A stretch of DNA of 33,738 nucleotides from Candidatus Zhuqueibacterota bacterium (GCA_029262005.1 JAJDAG010000172.1:1-33738), one strand, 5' to 3'; positions 7,313-17,287 are shown, counted from the stretch's first letter. The notes: generated from the letters alone by a model not told the origin. A program made the numbers and translations.

Positions 7313-8656
7313 ATGAAAAAGATAAAGCGAGGATTGAATCTTCCCATCAGCGGTGAGCCGGAGCAGGTTGTTGGCGATGGCAATAGTCCGCACACCGTAG
7401 CTGTGGTGGGTGAGTGCTATGTGGGCATGAAGCCGACAATGGCCGTGAAAACGGGTGATAAGGTTAAATTGGGTCAACTTCTGTTTACGGACAAGAAAAA
7501 ACCGCGGGTACGATATACGTCTCCGGGGAGCGGCAAGGTTGTTGAAATAAATCGTGGTCATAAGCGCAAGTTGTTGTCCGTCGTAATTGCCCTGGAAGGC
7601 AGTGGGCAGGTTGCGTTTGAGCCTGTGGCAAAAGAGAAACTTGCAAACCTCGGGCGTGAAAAGATAGTCGGGCGGCTACTCGACTCTGGTAGCTGGGTTG
7701 CGTTGCGCGCACGGCCATTTAGTTCAGTGGCGGATCCTGATAGTGTTCCACACGCCATTTTTGTCACCGCCATGGACACCAACCCATTGGCGCCTTCTAT
7801 TGAAACGATACTGGCGGGTCAGGAAGAAGATTTCTCAAATGGGCTGATGGTGCTTTCAAAGCTGACCGAAGGCAAGCTCTATTTATGCAAATCACCCGGA
7901 GCCAGGATATCGGCAACCGGACCCACAAATTTGGTGGTAGAGGAGTTTTCCGGCCCACATCCGGCCGGACTTGCCGGCACACACATTCATTTTCTCGATC
8001 CGGTCGGGCGAACGAAAACAGTCTGGCACATAAATGCACAAGATGTGGCCGCCATCGGTAGTTTGTTTACCACCGGCAAGATCGAAGTTGCGCGTGTGGT
8101 TGCACTTGCCGGACCTGCGGTAAAAAATCCCCGGCTGCTGCGCACTCGTATTGGCGCTTCATTGTCAGACTTGACAGACGGGGAGCTCAAGGATGGTGAA
8201 AACAGAGTGATTTCCGGCTCTGTATTTTCAGGTCACACCGCCAATGATGAGCGCGCCTATCTGGGCCGCTATCATCAGCAGGTTTCTGTGTTGGCTGAAA
8301 ATCGGAAAAAGGAATTTCTCGGCTGGCTTAGTCCGGGCTTGAAACTGCATTCGGTAAAAAAGATGATTCTCTCCAGTCTGTTGCCCACAAAGAAACTTGA
8401 TTTGACCACATCAACAAACGGCGGGGTGCGGTCCCTGGTACCGATTGGCAGCTACGAAAAGATCATGCCTCTGGATATCCTGCCGACACAGCTTCTGCGC
8501 GCGCTTGCCGTAGATGATGTTGAAGATGCTGAGCAACTCGGGTGTTTGGAGCTAGACGAAGAGGACCTGGCTTTGTGCACCTATGTTTGCCCGGCAAAAG
8601 TCGAGCACGGCCCCGCATTGAGAAGAAATTTAACCTTAATTGAGAAGGAAGGCTAG
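7313..8656 (+). CDS. nqrA: Na+-translocating NADH:quinone reductase subunit A
   Basis: This 447-residue soluble subunit opens with the family start [16 protein letters not shown] and continues with the biotinyl-like segment [13 protein letters not shown] and the [13 protein letters not shown] block. NqrA sits on the cytoplasmic face of the Nqr complex and has been linked to quinone interaction. A weak AGGA site lies eight bases before the ATG. It is the first gene of a complete nqrABCDEF set driven by the promoter at 7187-7214, and its stop codon TAG shares one base with the GTG start of nqrB. Its length and N-terminal features match NqrA and not RnfC, which would carry ferredoxin-type cysteine motifs that are absent here. 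Confidence 0.95.
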   Translation: MKKIKRGLNLPISGEPEQVVGDGNSPHTVAVVGECYVGMKPTMAVKTGDKVKLGQLLFTDKKKPRVRYTSPGSGKVVEINRGHKRKLLSVVIALEGSGQVAFEPVAKEKLANLGREKIVGRLLDSGSWVALRARPFSSVADPDSVPHAIFVTAMDTNPLAPSIETILAGQEEDFSNGLMVLSKLTEGKLYLCKSPGARISATGPTNLVVEEFSGPHPAGLAGTHIHFLDPVGRTKTVWHINAQDVAAIGSLFTTGKIEVARVVALAGPAVKNPRLLRTRIGASLSDLTDGELKDGENRVISGSVFSGHTANDERAYLGRYHQQVSVLAENRKKEFLGWLSPGLKLHSVKKMILSSLLPTKKLDLTTSTNGGVRSLVPIGSYEKIMPLDILPTQLLRALAVDDVEDAEQLGCLELDEEDLALCTYVCPAKVEHGPALRRNLTLIEKEG

Positions 8657-9855
8657 TGAAATTTCTACGAAATTTTCTGGATCAACAGGAAAAGCACTTT
8701 GTGAAAGGCGGTAAATTTGAGCCGTATTACCCTGTGTATGAAGCCATCGACACATTCCTGTTTACGTCAGGCAAGGTTACACAAAGGGACTCGCATGTCC
8801 GTGACGCGCTTGACCTGAAACGCATGATGATGACCGTTGTTGTTGCGCTGCTGCCGGCGGTTTATATGGCTTTGTACAATACCGGCTTGCAGGCTAATTT
8901 GGCCCTTGCCAAGCTAGGTTTGGCCGGCGTCGAGGGATGGCGCGGTAGCATTCTCAGTGCTTTGGGAGTGGGGTTGAACCCGGCAAGTATCTGTGACAAT
9001 ATTATACACGGCACGTTGTATTTTTTGCCTGCTTATATTGTGACAATTGCGGTTGGCGGTTTCTGGGAAGCGATTTTCGCCACGGTTCGCAAGCATGAAA
9101 TTAATGAAGGTTTCCTGGTGACAAGTTTGCTGTTTCCGCTCATCTTGCCACCGAACATGCCCTTTTGGCAAATGGCCCTTGGCATTTCGTTCGGGGTTGT
9201 TATTGGCAAAGAAATATTTGGCGGGGTCGGCATGAATATTTTAAACCCTGCTTTAACCGGCCGCGCTTTTCTCTTCTTCGCTTATCCGGCTCAAATTTCC
9301 GGTGATGCTGTCTGGGTTGCTGTAGATGGTTTTAGCCGGGCGACGCCTTTGGCACAGTTTGCAGATCCAACCATGACAATAGGCGTCAGTTGGTACGATG
9401 CGTTCATGGGTTTAATTCCAGGCTCCATGGGGGAAACTTCAGCACTTGCCTGCTTAATCGGCGCGTTTGTACTTGTTGTGTCCGGGATTGGCTCATGGCG
9501 AATTATGCTCAGTGTGTTAGTTGGCATGGTGGCGCTTTCGAGTTTGTTAAACGTCATCGGCAGCGAATCCAACCCGATGTTTCAAATGACGCCGGCCTGG
9601 CATTTTGTGCTGGGCGGATTTGCATTTGGCGCTATTTTTATGGCGACTGACCCGGTGAGTGCAGCTATGACGGAGTCTGGAAAGTTTGTGTACGGGTTGC
9701 TGATAGGCTGCCTTGTGGTGCTCGTGCGGGTTATTAACCCTGCTTTTCCCGAAGGCATGATGTTGGCCATCCTGTTCGGAAATGCCTTCGCGCCGATTAT
9801 CGATAAGATTTTTATCAAACGAAACATCAAGAGGAGATTGCTTCGAAATGCCTGA
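8656..9855 (+). CDS. nqrB: Na+-translocating NADH:quinone reductase subunit B
   Basis: This 399-residue integral membrane subunit has multiple hydrophobic helices (for example near [18 protein letters not shown] and the C-terminal [17 protein letters not shown]). It carries a covalently bound FMN: the attachment motif DGFSRATPL places the flavinylated residue at Thr230, matching the S-x-A-T rule for ApbE targets. NqrB takes part in electron transfer and Na+ movement. The start is GTG at 8656, overlapping the nqrA stop by one base and preceded by AAGGAAGG. It overlaps nqrC by eight bases. The matching transferase gene, apbE, lies 4 kb downstream. Confidence 0.96.
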   Translation: MKFLRNFLDQQEKHFVKGGKFEPYYPVYEAIDTFLFTSGKVTQRDSHVRDALDLKRMMMTVVVALLPAVYMALYNTGLQANLALAKLGLAGVEGWRGSILSALGVGLNPASICDNIIHGTLYFLPAYIVTIAVGGFWEAIFATVRKHEINEGFLVTSLLFPLILPPNMPFWQMALGISFGVVIGKEIFGGVGMNILNPALTGRAFLFFAYPAQISGDAVWVAVDGFSRATPLAQFADPTMTIGVSWYDAFMGLIPGSMGETSALACLIGAFVLVVSGIGSWRIMLSVLVGMVALSSLLNVIGSESNPMFQMTPAWHFVLGGFAFGAIFMATDPVSAAMTESGKFVYGLLIGCLVVLVRVINPAFPEGMMLAILFGNAFAPIIDKIFIKRNIKRRLLRNA

Positions 9856-10639
9856 TGACAGTATCAAAAAAACCGTAGGTGTTGCTCTTGGCGTTTGCCT
9901 TGTCTGCTCAGTTTTGGTGTCCACTGCGGCGGTTACGCTGAATGCCATTCAAGAAGAAAATAAAAAGCTGGACAAGATAAAAAATATTCTGTTAGCCGGG
10001 GGATTGCTTTCTGATGGCATGGAGGATATAAAGGCCGCTTACGATGAAAAAGTTGAGCCGACGTTAATAGAACTGGCAACAGGCGCAATTGTGTCTGAGG
10101 AAAACTATGATAAAGTGCTCAATATTGAACACTTTGACTTGAAAGCCATTTGTTCTCATTCAGATTATAGCGATGCTATTTCACCCAAAAAAGACATTGC
10201 CAACATAAAGCGGCGCCCTCGATATATGCTGGTTTACAGTGTCAAAGAAAATGGCCAGACAGATAAGGTGATTTTACCGGTGTTTGGAAAAGGACTTTGG
10301 TCCACACTTTTCGGCTTTGTGGCTCTGAACAAAGATATGAAGACAGTTGCTGGTTTCACTTTTTACGAGCATGGGGAAACACCGGGTTTGGGCGGTGAAA
10401 TTGATAATCCGCGCTGGAAGAAAATGTGGCTTGGAAAGGCTGCGTTCAACGATGCAGGCGAGGTGGTAATTGAAGTGCTCAAAGGCAAAGTAGACAATGC
10501 CGGTGCCAATGCAAATCATCAGATTGATGGTTTGTCCGGGGCCACTTTAACCACGCGCGGCGTTGATCAACTTGTCAAGTATTGGCTTAGCAGTGACGGG
10601 TACGGCCCTTTTTTGAACAAATTGCGGCAGGAGGGTTAG
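9848..10639 (+). CDS. nqrC: Na+-translocating NADH:quinone reductase subunit C
   Basis: This 263-residue protein has one N-terminal membrane helix ([20 protein letters not shown]) and a periplasmic flavin domain. The FMN-attachment motif is [12 protein letters not shown], with Thr233 as the expected flavinylated residue. The start at 9848 is chosen because GAGGAG lies 11 bases upstream and the protein then begins directly before the membrane anchor; a longer in-frame start at 9782 would add an atypical basic extension inside nqrB. The stop TAG is followed immediately by the nqrD ATG. NqrC passes electrons through its FMN within the complex. Confidence 0.95.
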   Translation: MPDDSIKKTVGVALGVCLVCSVLVSTAAVTLNAIQEENKKLDKIKNILLAGGLLSDGMEDIKAAYDEKVEPTLIELATGAIVSEENYDKVLNIEHFDLKAICSHSDYSDAISPKKDIANIKRRPRYMLVYSVKENGQTDKVILPVFGKGLWSTLFGFVALNKDMKTVAGFTFYEHGETPGLGGEIDNPRWKKMWLGKAAFNDAGEVVIEVLKGKVDNAGANANHQIDGLSGATLTTRGVDQLVKYWLSSDGYGPFLNKLRQEG

Positions 10640-11260
10640 ATGAGTAAATATCGAAAAGTAATTGCGGATCCCATATTTCACAACAATCCCATCGCCTTGC
10701 AAATTTTGGGAATTTGCTCTGCGCTTGCAGTCACCACCAAACTCGAAACTGCAGCGGTGATGTCGTTGGCTGTAATCGCGGTGACGGCATTTTCAAATCT
10801 GGCGGTCAGTATTATTCGCAATCACATTCCAAGCAGCATCCGCATCCTGGTAGAAATGACTATCATTGCTTCGCTGGTAATCATTGCCGACCAGATCATT
10901 AAAGCGTATGCTTATGATATCAGTAAGCAATTGTCGATCTTTGTTGGTCTCATCATTACAAACTGTATTGTTATGGGCCGGGCCGAGGCATTCGCACTGA
11001 AAAATCCGCCGCTCGTGAGTTTTTTAGATGGCATTGGTAATGGCGTTGGCTACAGTTTGATATTGCTCCTAGTTGGTTTTTTTAGAGAATTGCTTGGCTC
11101 AGGCAAAGTTTTTGGAATATCGGTTTTGGCACTGAACACCGAGGGCGGTTGGTACGTGCCAAACGGATTGTTTCTGCTTTCTCCAAGCGCCTTTTTTCTC
11201 ATTGGTTTTATCATTTGGGCGCTGAGAGCCTGGTACCCTGAACAAGTAGAAAGGGATTAA
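10640..11260 (+). CDS. nqrD: Na+-translocating NADH:quinone reductase subunit D
   Basis: This 206-residue, very hydrophobic subunit of the NqrD/RnfE type has about six membrane helices. Two cysteines are in conserved half-helix positions: Cys26 in [10 protein letters not shown] and the one in [16 protein letters not shown]. Together with the matching pair in NqrE they ligate the buried iron centre of the complex. The ATG directly abuts the nqrC stop and nqrE follows after three bases, so the subunits are likely made in fixed ratio. Confidence 0.95.
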   Translation: MSKYRKVIADPIFHNNPIALQILGICSALAVTTKLETAAVMSLAVIAVTAFSNLAVSIIRNHIPSSIRILVEMTIIASLVIIADQIIKAYAYDISKQLSIFVGLIITNCIVMGRAEAFALKNPPLVSFLDGIGNGVGYSLILLLVGFFRELLGSGKVFGISVLALNTEGGWYVPNGLFLLSPSAFFLIGFIIWALRAWYPEQVERD

Positions 11261-11263
11261 GCG

Positions 11264-11875
11264 ATGTTTGAACATTACTTAAATTTATTCATCAAGTCTA
11301 TTTTTATTGAGAATTTGGCGCTGTCGTTTTTTCTCGGCATGTGTACGTTTCTGGCTGTTTCCAAGAAAGTAGAAACAGCTGCGGGCCTTGGAGTTGCCGT
11401 CATTGTTGTGCAGGCAATCACCATTCCGGTTAACAACTTTATCTACACCAACCTTCTAAAAAAAGGCGCTCTTTCCTGGGCGGGTCTGGCTGAGGTTGAC
11501 CTGACGTTTCTCGGATTGATCACTTACATTGGCGTGATTGCGGCAATGGTACAAATTCTCGAAATGGCGCTTGATAAGTTTGTGCCAAAACTGTACAACG
11601 CGCTGGGGATTTTTCTGCCGCTTATTACAGTGAATTGCGCCATTCTTGGCGGTTCCCTTTTAATGGTAGAACGAAATTACAATTTTACAGAAAGCGTGGT
11701 CTACGGTGTCGGTTCCGGCACAGGTTGGGCCCTGGCAATTATTGGCCTGGCCGGCATACGCGAGAAAATGAAATACAGCAATGTGCCTGAAGGGTTGCGC
11801 GGTTTGGGTATCACTTTCATCACCGTTGGTTTGATAGCCATGGCGTTTATGTTATTTTCAGGAATTCAACTCTAA
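11264..11875 (+). CDS. nqrE: Na+-translocating NADH:quinone reductase subunit E
   Basis: This 203-residue, six-helix membrane subunit is paralogous to NqrD. The iron-site cysteines are Cys27 ([14 protein letters not shown]) and the one in [13 protein letters not shown]. It forms an inverted-topology pair with NqrD. It begins three bases after nqrD, and nqrF follows after 12 bases containing GAGGCGG. Confidence 0.95.
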   Translation: MFEHYLNLFIKSIFIENLALSFFLGMCTFLAVSKKVETAAGLGVAVIVVQAITIPVNNFIYTNLLKKGALSWAGLAEVDLTFLGLITYIGVIAAMVQILEMALDKFVPKLYNALGIFLPLITVNCAILGGSLLMVERNYNFTESVVYGVGSGTGWALAIIGLAGIREKMKYSNVPEGLRGLGITFITVGLIAMAFMLFSGIQL

Positions 11876-11887
11876 CGAGGCGGTTAC

Positions 11888-13123
11888 ATGACAGGAATTA
11901 GTTTAATCACACTTAGCGTGTTCATGTTCACGCTCATCGTGCTGGCGCTGGTCGCGGTTATTCTATTGGCCAAATCGAAACTGGTCGCTTCCGGCAGTGT
12001 GAACATCGGAATCAACGGCGACCCGGGGCATGCCCTCAAAGTGCCCATTGGCGACAAACTACTCAATGTTTTGGCAGGGCAGAAAATTTTCATTTCATCT
12101 GCCTGTGGTGGCGGCGGCACTTGCGGTGAGTGTAGATTGATCGTTAAAGAAGGCGGGGGTGATGTTTTGCCAACCGAGACTTCCAAATTAACCAGAAGAC
12201 AGATTCGCGAAAAATATCGTCTCTCCTGCCAGGTTGCGGTTAAGTGTGATTTGGAAATCGAAGTTCCAGCCGAAGTGTTTGATATAAAAAAATGGGAATG
12301 TACTGTACGCTCCAATAACAACGTGGCCACTTTTATAAAAGAATTGGTTCTGGAACTGCCTGCCGGTGAAAATGTGGATTTCCGTGCGGGCGGATATATT
12401 CAAATTGAAGCGCCGGCGCATACGGTTAAATACTCGGAGTTTGATGTGGAAGAAGAGTACAAGCCGGATTGGGATCAGTTTAATGTGTGGCGTTATGTTT
12501 CCAAGGTCAACGAGCCCATTGTTCGGGCCTATTCCATGGCCAATTATCCTGAAGAGACGGGCATTATTATGCTCAATGTCCGTATTGCATCCCCGCCGCC
12601 GCGCCTGCCGGATGTGCCACCCGGACAGATGTCGTCTTTCATTTTTAATCTGAAGCCGGGCGATAAAGTGACAATTTCCGGCCCTTATGGCGAATTCTTT
12701 GCCCGTGAAACCAATAGCGAAATGATTTTCGTCGGTGGCGGTGCCGGTATGGCGCCAATGCGTTCACACATTTTTGATCAGTTGCGACGGCTTGGCTCCA
12801 GTAGAAAAATTTCTTACTGGTATGGCGCCAGAAGCTTGCGGGAAATGTTTTACGTTGAAGATTTTGATGAGCTGCAAAAAGAGAATGAAAATTTTCAGTG
12901 GCATGTCGGTTTGTCCGAGCCGCAACCGGAAGATAATTGGACAGGTTACACCGGCTTCATCCATCAGGTGCTTTTTGACAATTACCTAAAAGAGCACCCG
13001 GCGCCAGAGGATTGCGAGTACTATCTCTGTGGGCCGCCTATGATGAATAGCGCGGTAACAAAGATGCTTGACGACCTTGGTGTTGAGCCTGAAAATATCA
13101 TGTATGACGATTTTGGTGGATAG
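11888..13123 (+). CDS. nqrF: Na+-translocating NADH:quinone reductase subunit F
   Basis: This 411-residue NADH-oxidising subunit is the electron entry point of Nqr. One N-terminal membrane helix (residues about 4-27) is followed by a plant-type 2Fe-2S domain with ligands Cys73, Cys79, Cys82 and Cys114 ([11 protein letters not shown] and LSCQ). An FAD domain follows with RAYSMANYP, then an NADH-binding domain with [12 protein letters not shown] and the C-terminal [12 protein letters not shown] block. It ends with the conserved YDDFGG tail. It is the last structural nqr gene, and a terminator-like hairpin lies 17 bases after its stop codon. Confidence 0.97.
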   Translation: MTGISLITLSVFMFTLIVLALVAVILLAKSKLVASGSVNIGINGDPGHALKVPIGDKLLNVLAGQKIFISSACGGGGTCGECRLIVKEGGGDVLPTETSKLTRRQIREKYRLSCQVAVKCDLEIEVPAEVFDIKKWECTVRSNNNVATFIKELVLELPAGENVDFRAGGYIQIEAPAHTVKYSEFDVEEEYKPDWDQFNVWRYVSKVNEPIVRAYSMANYPEETGIIMLNVRIASPPPRLPDVPPGQMSSFIFNLKPGDKVTISGPYGEFFARETNSEMIFVGGGAGMAPMRSHIFDQLRRLGSSRKISYWYGARSLREMFYVEDFDELQKENENFQWHVGLSEPQPEDNWTGYTGFIHQVLFDNYLKEHPAPEDCEYYLCGPPMMNSAVTKMLDDLGVEPENIMYDDFGG

Positions 13124-13140
13124 TTTAGTTCAGAAAGTGT

Positions 13141-13184
13141 AAATTCCCAAGTGCTGTTTCCGAGGTTTGGGAATTTGCATTTTT
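13141..13184 (+). terminator. Terminator-like hairpin after nqrF
   Basis: AAATTCCCAA (13141-13150) pairs perfectly with TTGGGAATTT (13167-13176) across a 16-base loop, followed by GCATTTTT. The T-run begins after a three-base gap and the stem is AT-rich, so termination may be partial. Read-through would still serve the CBS, apbE and nqrM genes. Confidence 0.5.
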
Positions 13185-13263
13185 ACAGCTTTTTTCAACA
13201 TGGATTTGCTGTTTTGAAGTATCGTTGTCACGTAACGGAAATTGAAATTAACCAGGAGGCATC

Positions 13264-13728
13264 ATGAAGACAGCAGAACAAATGGTGAATGAGAAGAATC
13301 AGGAAATGGTCTGCACTGCACCGGAAACGACCGTTCATGATGCGCTTGATAAAATGCTGTCTGTCAGAATTGGCGCTATGCTTATCAAGCGGGATGATAA
13401 GATAATCGGTATTTGGACGGAGCGCGACCTCATGCGTAATGTCATTGCGCCGGGGTTTGACTGCAAATCAGCGCAGCTTGGCGATTTAATGACGACCAAA
13501 CTTGTGACGGTGCCGCATGATGCTACGGTATATAACCTCAAAGATAAATTGCTTGGCATGCGCCTGCGGCATCTGCTGGTTGAGAAAGACGGTCAATATA
13601 TTGGCATTTTGTCTATTGGCGATGTCATACGAGCCAGTCTGGATGCAAAGGATAAAGAGCTCACTTCTCTCAGCGCCAGTGTCAATTGGGAATATTACGA
13701 AGATTGGAAGTGGAAGAAAAAACATTAA
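13264..13728 (+). CDS. CBS-domain-pair protein in the nqr locus
   Basis: This 154-residue protein is made of two CBS motifs. The first is around VCTAPETTVHDALDKMLSVRIGAML with IIGIWTERDLMRN, and the second around TTKLVTVPHDATVYNLKDKL with YIGILSIGDVIRASL. CBS pairs bind adenine nucleotides or S-adenosylmethionine and act as energy sensors. No catalytic domain is attached. The ribosome site is a full AGGAGG at 13254-13259, four bases before the ATG, stronger than for the neighbouring genes. It lies between nqrF and the Nqr maturation genes, so sensing NAD(H) or ATP status for respiration is plausible but not shown. Confidence 0.85.
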   Translation: MKTAEQMVNEKNQEMVCTAPETTVHDALDKMLSVRIGAMLIKRDDKIIGIWTERDLMRNVIAPGFDCKSAQLGDLMTTKLVTVPHDATVYNLKDKLLGMRLRHLLVEKDGQYIGILSIGDVIRASLDAKDKELTSLSASVNWEYYEDWKWKKKH

Positions 13729-13768
13729 AATATCTTGCCTGAAAATTTTTTTGGACAGAGTTTATTCG

Positions 13769-14845
13769 ATGAAACCTTCTTTGCTTTGGAACCGAATTTG
13801 TCTGCTTTTCACTGCTGGTGTTTTGGTATCCGTCCTCATTTTTCTGGGCTGTAGAGATGAAGGAGTAACGCATGAGCTTCTGACGATTCAGGGAAAAACC
13901 ATGGGTACGAGCTTCGTGGTAAAAGTTGTACAGTCGGCCGGAAAGCAGAATGTCACGATAACAGAGACTCTGGAAACGGAAATAAACAGCCTGTTGCGGG
14001 AAGTGAATCGCCAGATGTCTACCTACCAAAAAGACTCAGAGATTTCACAATTCAATCAATACGGGAAAACAGACTGGTTTCCAGTTTCACCGGCTTTTGC
14101 CACTGTTCTCGAAAGCGCAGTGCAGATAGCTGATATATCCGATGGTGCATTTGATTTTACCGTAGGGAATTTGGTGAATTTGTGGGGATTTGGTCCCGAT
14201 GCCCGCCCTGAGAAAATCCCAACAGATGCTCAAATTGCTGAAAGAAAAGCCGTGGTTGGCTATGAGCAAGTTTCGGTTCGGCATGAAGCACCCGTGGCGG
14301 TTAGAAAAGTCAGGCCTGCGATCCACTGTGATTTATCTGCAATCGCAAAAGGTTTTGGCGTCGATAAGGTAGCTGAATATCTTGAAAGTCTCGGCCTGGT
14401 CAATTACCTGGTGGAAATCGGCGGCGAAGTCCGTGCGCTCGGTCAAAATCAATTGGGTTCTGCTTGGCGGATTGGTGTCGAAACGCCTGATTCTCCCAAC
14501 GGCATTCATAAGGTTGTTGCATTGAGTGGATACGCGCTTGCCACTTCGGGAGATTATTTCAACTATTTTGAGAAGGATGGCCAACGGTATTCGCACACAA
14601 TTGATCCACGCACCGGCAGACCGATTACGCACAAGCTCGCTTCCGTAACGGTGTTGCACAGCTCATGTATGATGGCAGATGGCCTGGCAACGGCAATCAA
14701 TGTTCTTGGCCCGGACAAAGGTTTGGAATTTGCCCGCGGTAAAGGGCTCGCGGTGTTTATGTTAATTAGAAGCAACGGCGGTTTTTCCGAAAAGATGACG
14801 CCTGAATTTGCGACACTTTTTAGTCACGAAAAGAAAAAGAGTTAG
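13769..14845 (+). CDS. apbE: FAD:protein FMN transferase (lipoprotein ApbE)
   Basis: This enzyme transfers FMN from FAD to threonine in S-x-A-T motifs, and NqrB and NqrC are its expected substrates here. The 358-residue protein begins with a lipoprotein signal (MKPSLLWNRICLLFTAGVL...) and a lipobox ending LGC, with Cys28 as the lipidated residue. Family blocks follow: GKTMGTSF, DLSAIAKGFGVDKVA, the FAD-contacting YSHTIDPRTGRPI and MADGLATAINVLG, whose Asp helps bind Mg2+. The start at 13769 is chosen because it places the lipobox normally; the frame stays open upstream to 13517 but overlaps the CBS gene. nqrM follows after five bases, making a two-gene maturation unit. Confidence 0.94.
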   Translation: MKPSLLWNRICLLFTAGVLVSVLIFLGCRDEGVTHELLTIQGKTMGTSFVVKVVQSAGKQNVTITETLETEINSLLREVNRQMSTYQKDSEISQFNQYGKTDWFPVSPAFATVLESAVQIADISDGAFDFTVGNLVNLWGFGPDARPEKIPTDAQIAERKAVVGYEQVSVRHEAPVAVRKVRPAIHCDLSAIAKGFGVDKVAEYLESLGLVNYLVEIGGEVRALGQNQLGSAWRIGVETPDSPNGIHKVVALSGYALATSGDYFNYFEKDGQRYSHTIDPRTGRPITHKLASVTVLHSSCMMADGLATAINVLGPDKGLEFARGKGLAVFMLIRSNGGFSEKMTPEFATLFSHEKKKS

Positions 14846-14850
14846 AATTG

Positions 14851-15045
14851 ATGAGTGAGTATTTTGTGGTATTTGGATTTTTTGCTGTGGGCTTTACTTT
14901 TATGGCGTTCGCTCTGCATTTCAGCCAGTATAAAAAACGCGGTTCCAGTTGTTGTGGCTCTGCTTTTGATGATCCCGGTTTAGGCTCGGGTTGCGGCACA
15001 TGCCCCAGGCGTGAGGCTGAGTCAGTTGACACAACCCGGTTGTAG
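14851..15045 (+). CDS. nqrM: Nqr maturation protein NqrM (DUF539-like)
   Basis: This 64-residue protein has one N-terminal membrane helix (YFVVFGFFAVGFTFMAFAL) and a short cysteine-rich tail (SSCCGSAF and SGCGTCPRR). This architecture, together with its place directly after apbE in an nqr locus, fits NqrM, which is required to assemble the iron centre held by NqrD and NqrE. The ATG at 14851 is preferred over the TTG at 14848. Sequence similarity can only be judged by pattern here, as the family is short and variable, but the context makes the call likely. Confidence 0.8.
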   Translation: MSEYFVVFGFFAVGFTFMAFALHFSQYKKRGSSCCGSAFDDPGLGSGCGTCPRREAESVDTTRL

Positions 15046-15097
15046 TTTTTGTCTGTTTTGTAGTCTCCACGCAAGTGATTTTTTCTCAGGATAAAAC

Positions 15098-15709
15098 CTA
15101 GCCGCCGTACTCTTCTTTATAATCCAGCAAGGCCGCTTCAACCACGGCAAGCGCATGCTCCCAATCATAAACCGTTTCGATGGTGGTGTTGGCTTCCTGC
15201 CCCAGAATCGTTTTATAAGTACAGAAATAATGACGCAAGCGCTCTACAAGAATATTGGGCAAGTCATCTAATTTGTGGGCATCTCCCCAGATATTGTCAT
15301 TCTCCAACACAGCGATTATTTTATCATCTGCTTCCTCGTTGTCAACCATTTGCAGACCACCAACCACTCTAGCGCGCAGAATAATATCTGAACGATTAAT
15401 CGGCCGCTCGCTAATCACACAAATGTCGAGCGGGTCTTTGTCGCCTTTTAGAGACTCGGGAGAGAGTTTTGCCACACGATGCCCGCAAAAGGTTCTCGGA
15501 ATGAAACCATACAAAGTCGGTGGTTGCGAAGATGTGCGCTGAGGTCTGTCTACTCGAAGGTAGCCTGTGGCTTTATCCACTTCATATTTGACTGAGTCAA
15601 AAGGTGTGATTTCAATGTAAGCGTTCACGTGCTTGGGAGGATCTGCCCCTGCTTCAAGCCCGTGCCAGGGGTGGGGTCTCCATCGGTAAAATGGGTTTGG
15701 GAATGACAT
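15098..15709 (-). CDS. ppa: Inorganic pyrophosphatase (family I)
   Basis: This enzyme hydrolyses pyrophosphate to two phosphates and so pulls biosynthetic reactions forward. The 203-residue protein shows the family I core: [10 protein letters not shown], then the metal-binding [11 protein letters not shown] block, and a [23 protein letters not shown] region matching the second metal and substrate segment. It is the only recognised minus-strand gene in the window, convergent with nqrM and divergent from the leuC-like gene. GAGGA lies five bases before its ATG. It is slightly longer than bacterial PPases of about 175 residues because of an N-terminal stretch ([19 protein letters not shown]), as seen in some PPases. 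Confidence 0.93.
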   Translation of the reverse strand: MSFPNPFYRWRPHPWHGLEAGADPPKHVNAYIEITPFDSVKYEVDKATGYLRVDRPQRTSSQPPTLYGFIPRTFCGHRVAKLSPESLKGDKDPLDICVISERPINRSDIILRARVVGGLQMVDNEEADDKIIAVLENDNIWGDAHKLDDLPNILVERLRHYFCTYKTILGQEANTTIETVYDWEHALAVVEAALLDYKEEYGG

Positions 15710-16015
15710 TGTTTTCCTCGTTTATATGTTAATGAGATACTTTGATTTTTTCTAAAATGCCGCAATAGTCTCGCTTTGCAATGGGTGAAATGTATGATGG
15801 CGAAAATTCGAAGTCAATACTTTAAATATCGTGAAAAGTACAATTAACATGAGTTCCTAAATACAGACGGCGACCTTGCGCAAGCAAAAAGTCTTCTGTT
15901 CCATTTTAAGCGCATCAATTTAAAAATACCACTTGAACTTTGTGTTATTTATGCATATTATTTTTTCTGCTTCAATTAGAGATAATTGACCCCAATTATA
16001 GGACGCTGAGCGCTT
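15710..16015. other. 306-base divergent intergenic region between ppa and the leuC-like gene
   Basis: No gene is seen. The right part holds a good promoter-like site for the rightward carbon-metabolism genes (15933-15961). No convincing leftward promoter or operator for ppa was found by eye, and no repeat stands out. Confidence 0.5.
15933..15961 (+). promoter_or_regulatory. Sigma-70-type promoter for the leuC-like gene
   Basis: TTGAAC (15933-15938), a 17-base spacer and TATTAT (15956-15961) give near-consensus boxes with ideal spacing. The start of transcription would be near 15968, about 48 bases before the ATG at 16016. Confidence 0.6.
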
Positions 16016-17287
16016 ATGGCAATGACTTTAACTGAAAAAATTCTGGCAAATAGAGCTGGACTGGCGGGTGTGACACCCGGTGATTTGATAATTGCAAAAA
16101 TTGACATGGCCATGGCCACTGATATTTCATCGCCATTGACTATTAAAGTGTTTGAAGATATGGGTGCGGACAAAGTGTTCGACACCGGAAAAATTCCACT
16201 TGTGCACGACCATCTTGTACCTGCGAAAGATATCAAGTCGGCTGAATTTTCGAAAATTATGCGAAACTTTGCTGCTGCGCAAAATATTGAGCATTATTTT
16301 GAAGTGGGACGTTCCGGCATTTCCCATCAACTGTTGCCGGAACAAGGGCTCGTTCATCCTGGCGATGTTGTTTTAGGAGCCGATTCCCACAGTACTACTT
16401 ATGGCGCACTTGGCTGTTTTGCTACCGGTGTTGGCAGCACTGATATGGCTGCCGCCTGGGTGCTCGGGGAAACCTGGTTACGTGTGCCCGATTCTATCAA
16501 AATTCGTTTCAGCGGCAAACTGCCGGAGTGGGTTTCTGCAAAAGACATGATGCTCCTTGTCTGCCGCGATCTCGGGTTGGAAGGCGGCACTTATAAGGCG
16601 TTGGAATTTGGCGGTGAAACCATCGAAAACATGCCGATGTACGATCGTTTTGTTTTTGCAAATATGACGATTGAGTGCGGTGGAAAAAACGGGGTCGTCC
16701 TGCCGGATGAAACAACCCGAGAGTACCTGACCGGGCGGGCTAAAAAGCCGGAAGCCGAATGGATGTTCTTTCAGCCCGATGAAGATGCAACGTATTGCCG
16801 GGAACTCAACTATGATGTGAGTGATATGCAGCCGATGGTTGCGCGGCCAAATCTGCCTGGAAATGTTGTGACTGTAGAAGAGGTTGAGCAGGTTGCGGTT
16901 GATCAAGTTTACATTGGCTCTTGCACAAACGGCAAAATTGAAGATTTAAGAATAGCCGCACAAGTGCTGAAAGGGAAGCAGATAAACAAGACAACTCGCA
17001 TGGTTGTTGTGCCTGCAACTGAAAGTATTTACCACCAAATGTTGAAAGAAGGGCTGGCCGAAATTTTTCATGCTGCGGGCGCTTCTATCGGGCCGCCAAC
17101 GTGTGGCGCTTGTTTTGGTGCGCATATGGGCGTTATGGCAGCGGGCGAAGTTGGTGTGTTTACCACCAATCGCAATTTTGTCGGGCGCAACGGGTCCACT
17201 GAATCCAGTGTGTATCTTGTCAGCCCGGCCGTTGCCGCGGCAACGGCAATCCGGGGTGTGATTACGGATCCGCGTGAAGTTTTGTAA
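16016..17287 (+). CDS. Aconitase-superfamily large subunit (LeuC/HacA type)
   Basis: This 423-residue protein is a 3-isopropylmalate dehydratase/homoaconitase-type large subunit. The start (MTLTEKILANRAG) and GADSHSTTYGALGCFATGVGS blocks are typical. The 4Fe-4S ligands are Cys303 (GSCTNG) and Cys363 and Cys366 (PTCGAC). These enzymes isomerise 2- or 3-hydroxy acids through a dehydrated intermediate and need a small swivel subunit (LeuD type), which is not in this window. The gene has its own promoter and is followed by a 122-base gap. Its place beside citrate-related genes leaves open whether it acts on isopropylmalate, homocitrate or citrate. LeuC is the safest family name. Confidence 0.85.
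   Translation: MAMTLTEKILANRAGLAGVTPGDLIIAKIDMAMATDISSPLTIKVFEDMGADKVFDTGKIPLVHDHLVPAKDIKSAEFSKIMRNFAAAQNIEHYFEVGRSGISHQLLPEQGLVHPGDVVLGADSHSTTYGALGCFATGVGSTDMAAAWVLGETWLRVPDSIKIRFSGKLPEWVSAKDMMLLVCRDLGLEGGTYKALEFGGETIENMPMYDRFVFANMTIECGGKNGVVLPDETTREYLTGRAKKPEAEWMFFQPDEDATYCRELNYDVSDMQPMVARPNLPGNVVTVEEVEQVAVDQVYIGSCTNGKIEDLRIAAQVLKGKQINKTTRMVVVPATESIYHQMLKEGLAEIFHAAGASIGPPTCGACFGAHMGVMAAGEVGVFTTNRNFVGRNGSTESSVYLVSPAVAAATAIRGVITDPREVL

Noticed and set aside
9782-9847. Upstream in-frame extension of nqrC
   Set aside because: It lies wholly in nqrB and would add a basic stretch before the membrane anchor; the ATG at 9848 has a GAGGAG site and a family-like N-terminus.
7313-13123. Rnf complex as an alternative to Nqr
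   Set aside because: The first subunit lacks RnfC ferredoxin motifs, the last subunit has the NqrF 2Fe-2S/FAD/NADH layout, and no rnfB-type ferredoxin gene is present.
13517-13768. Upstream in-frame extension of apbE
   Set aside because: It overlaps the CBS gene and would place the lipoprotein signal more than 80 residues inside the protein; the start at 13769 gives a normal lipobox.
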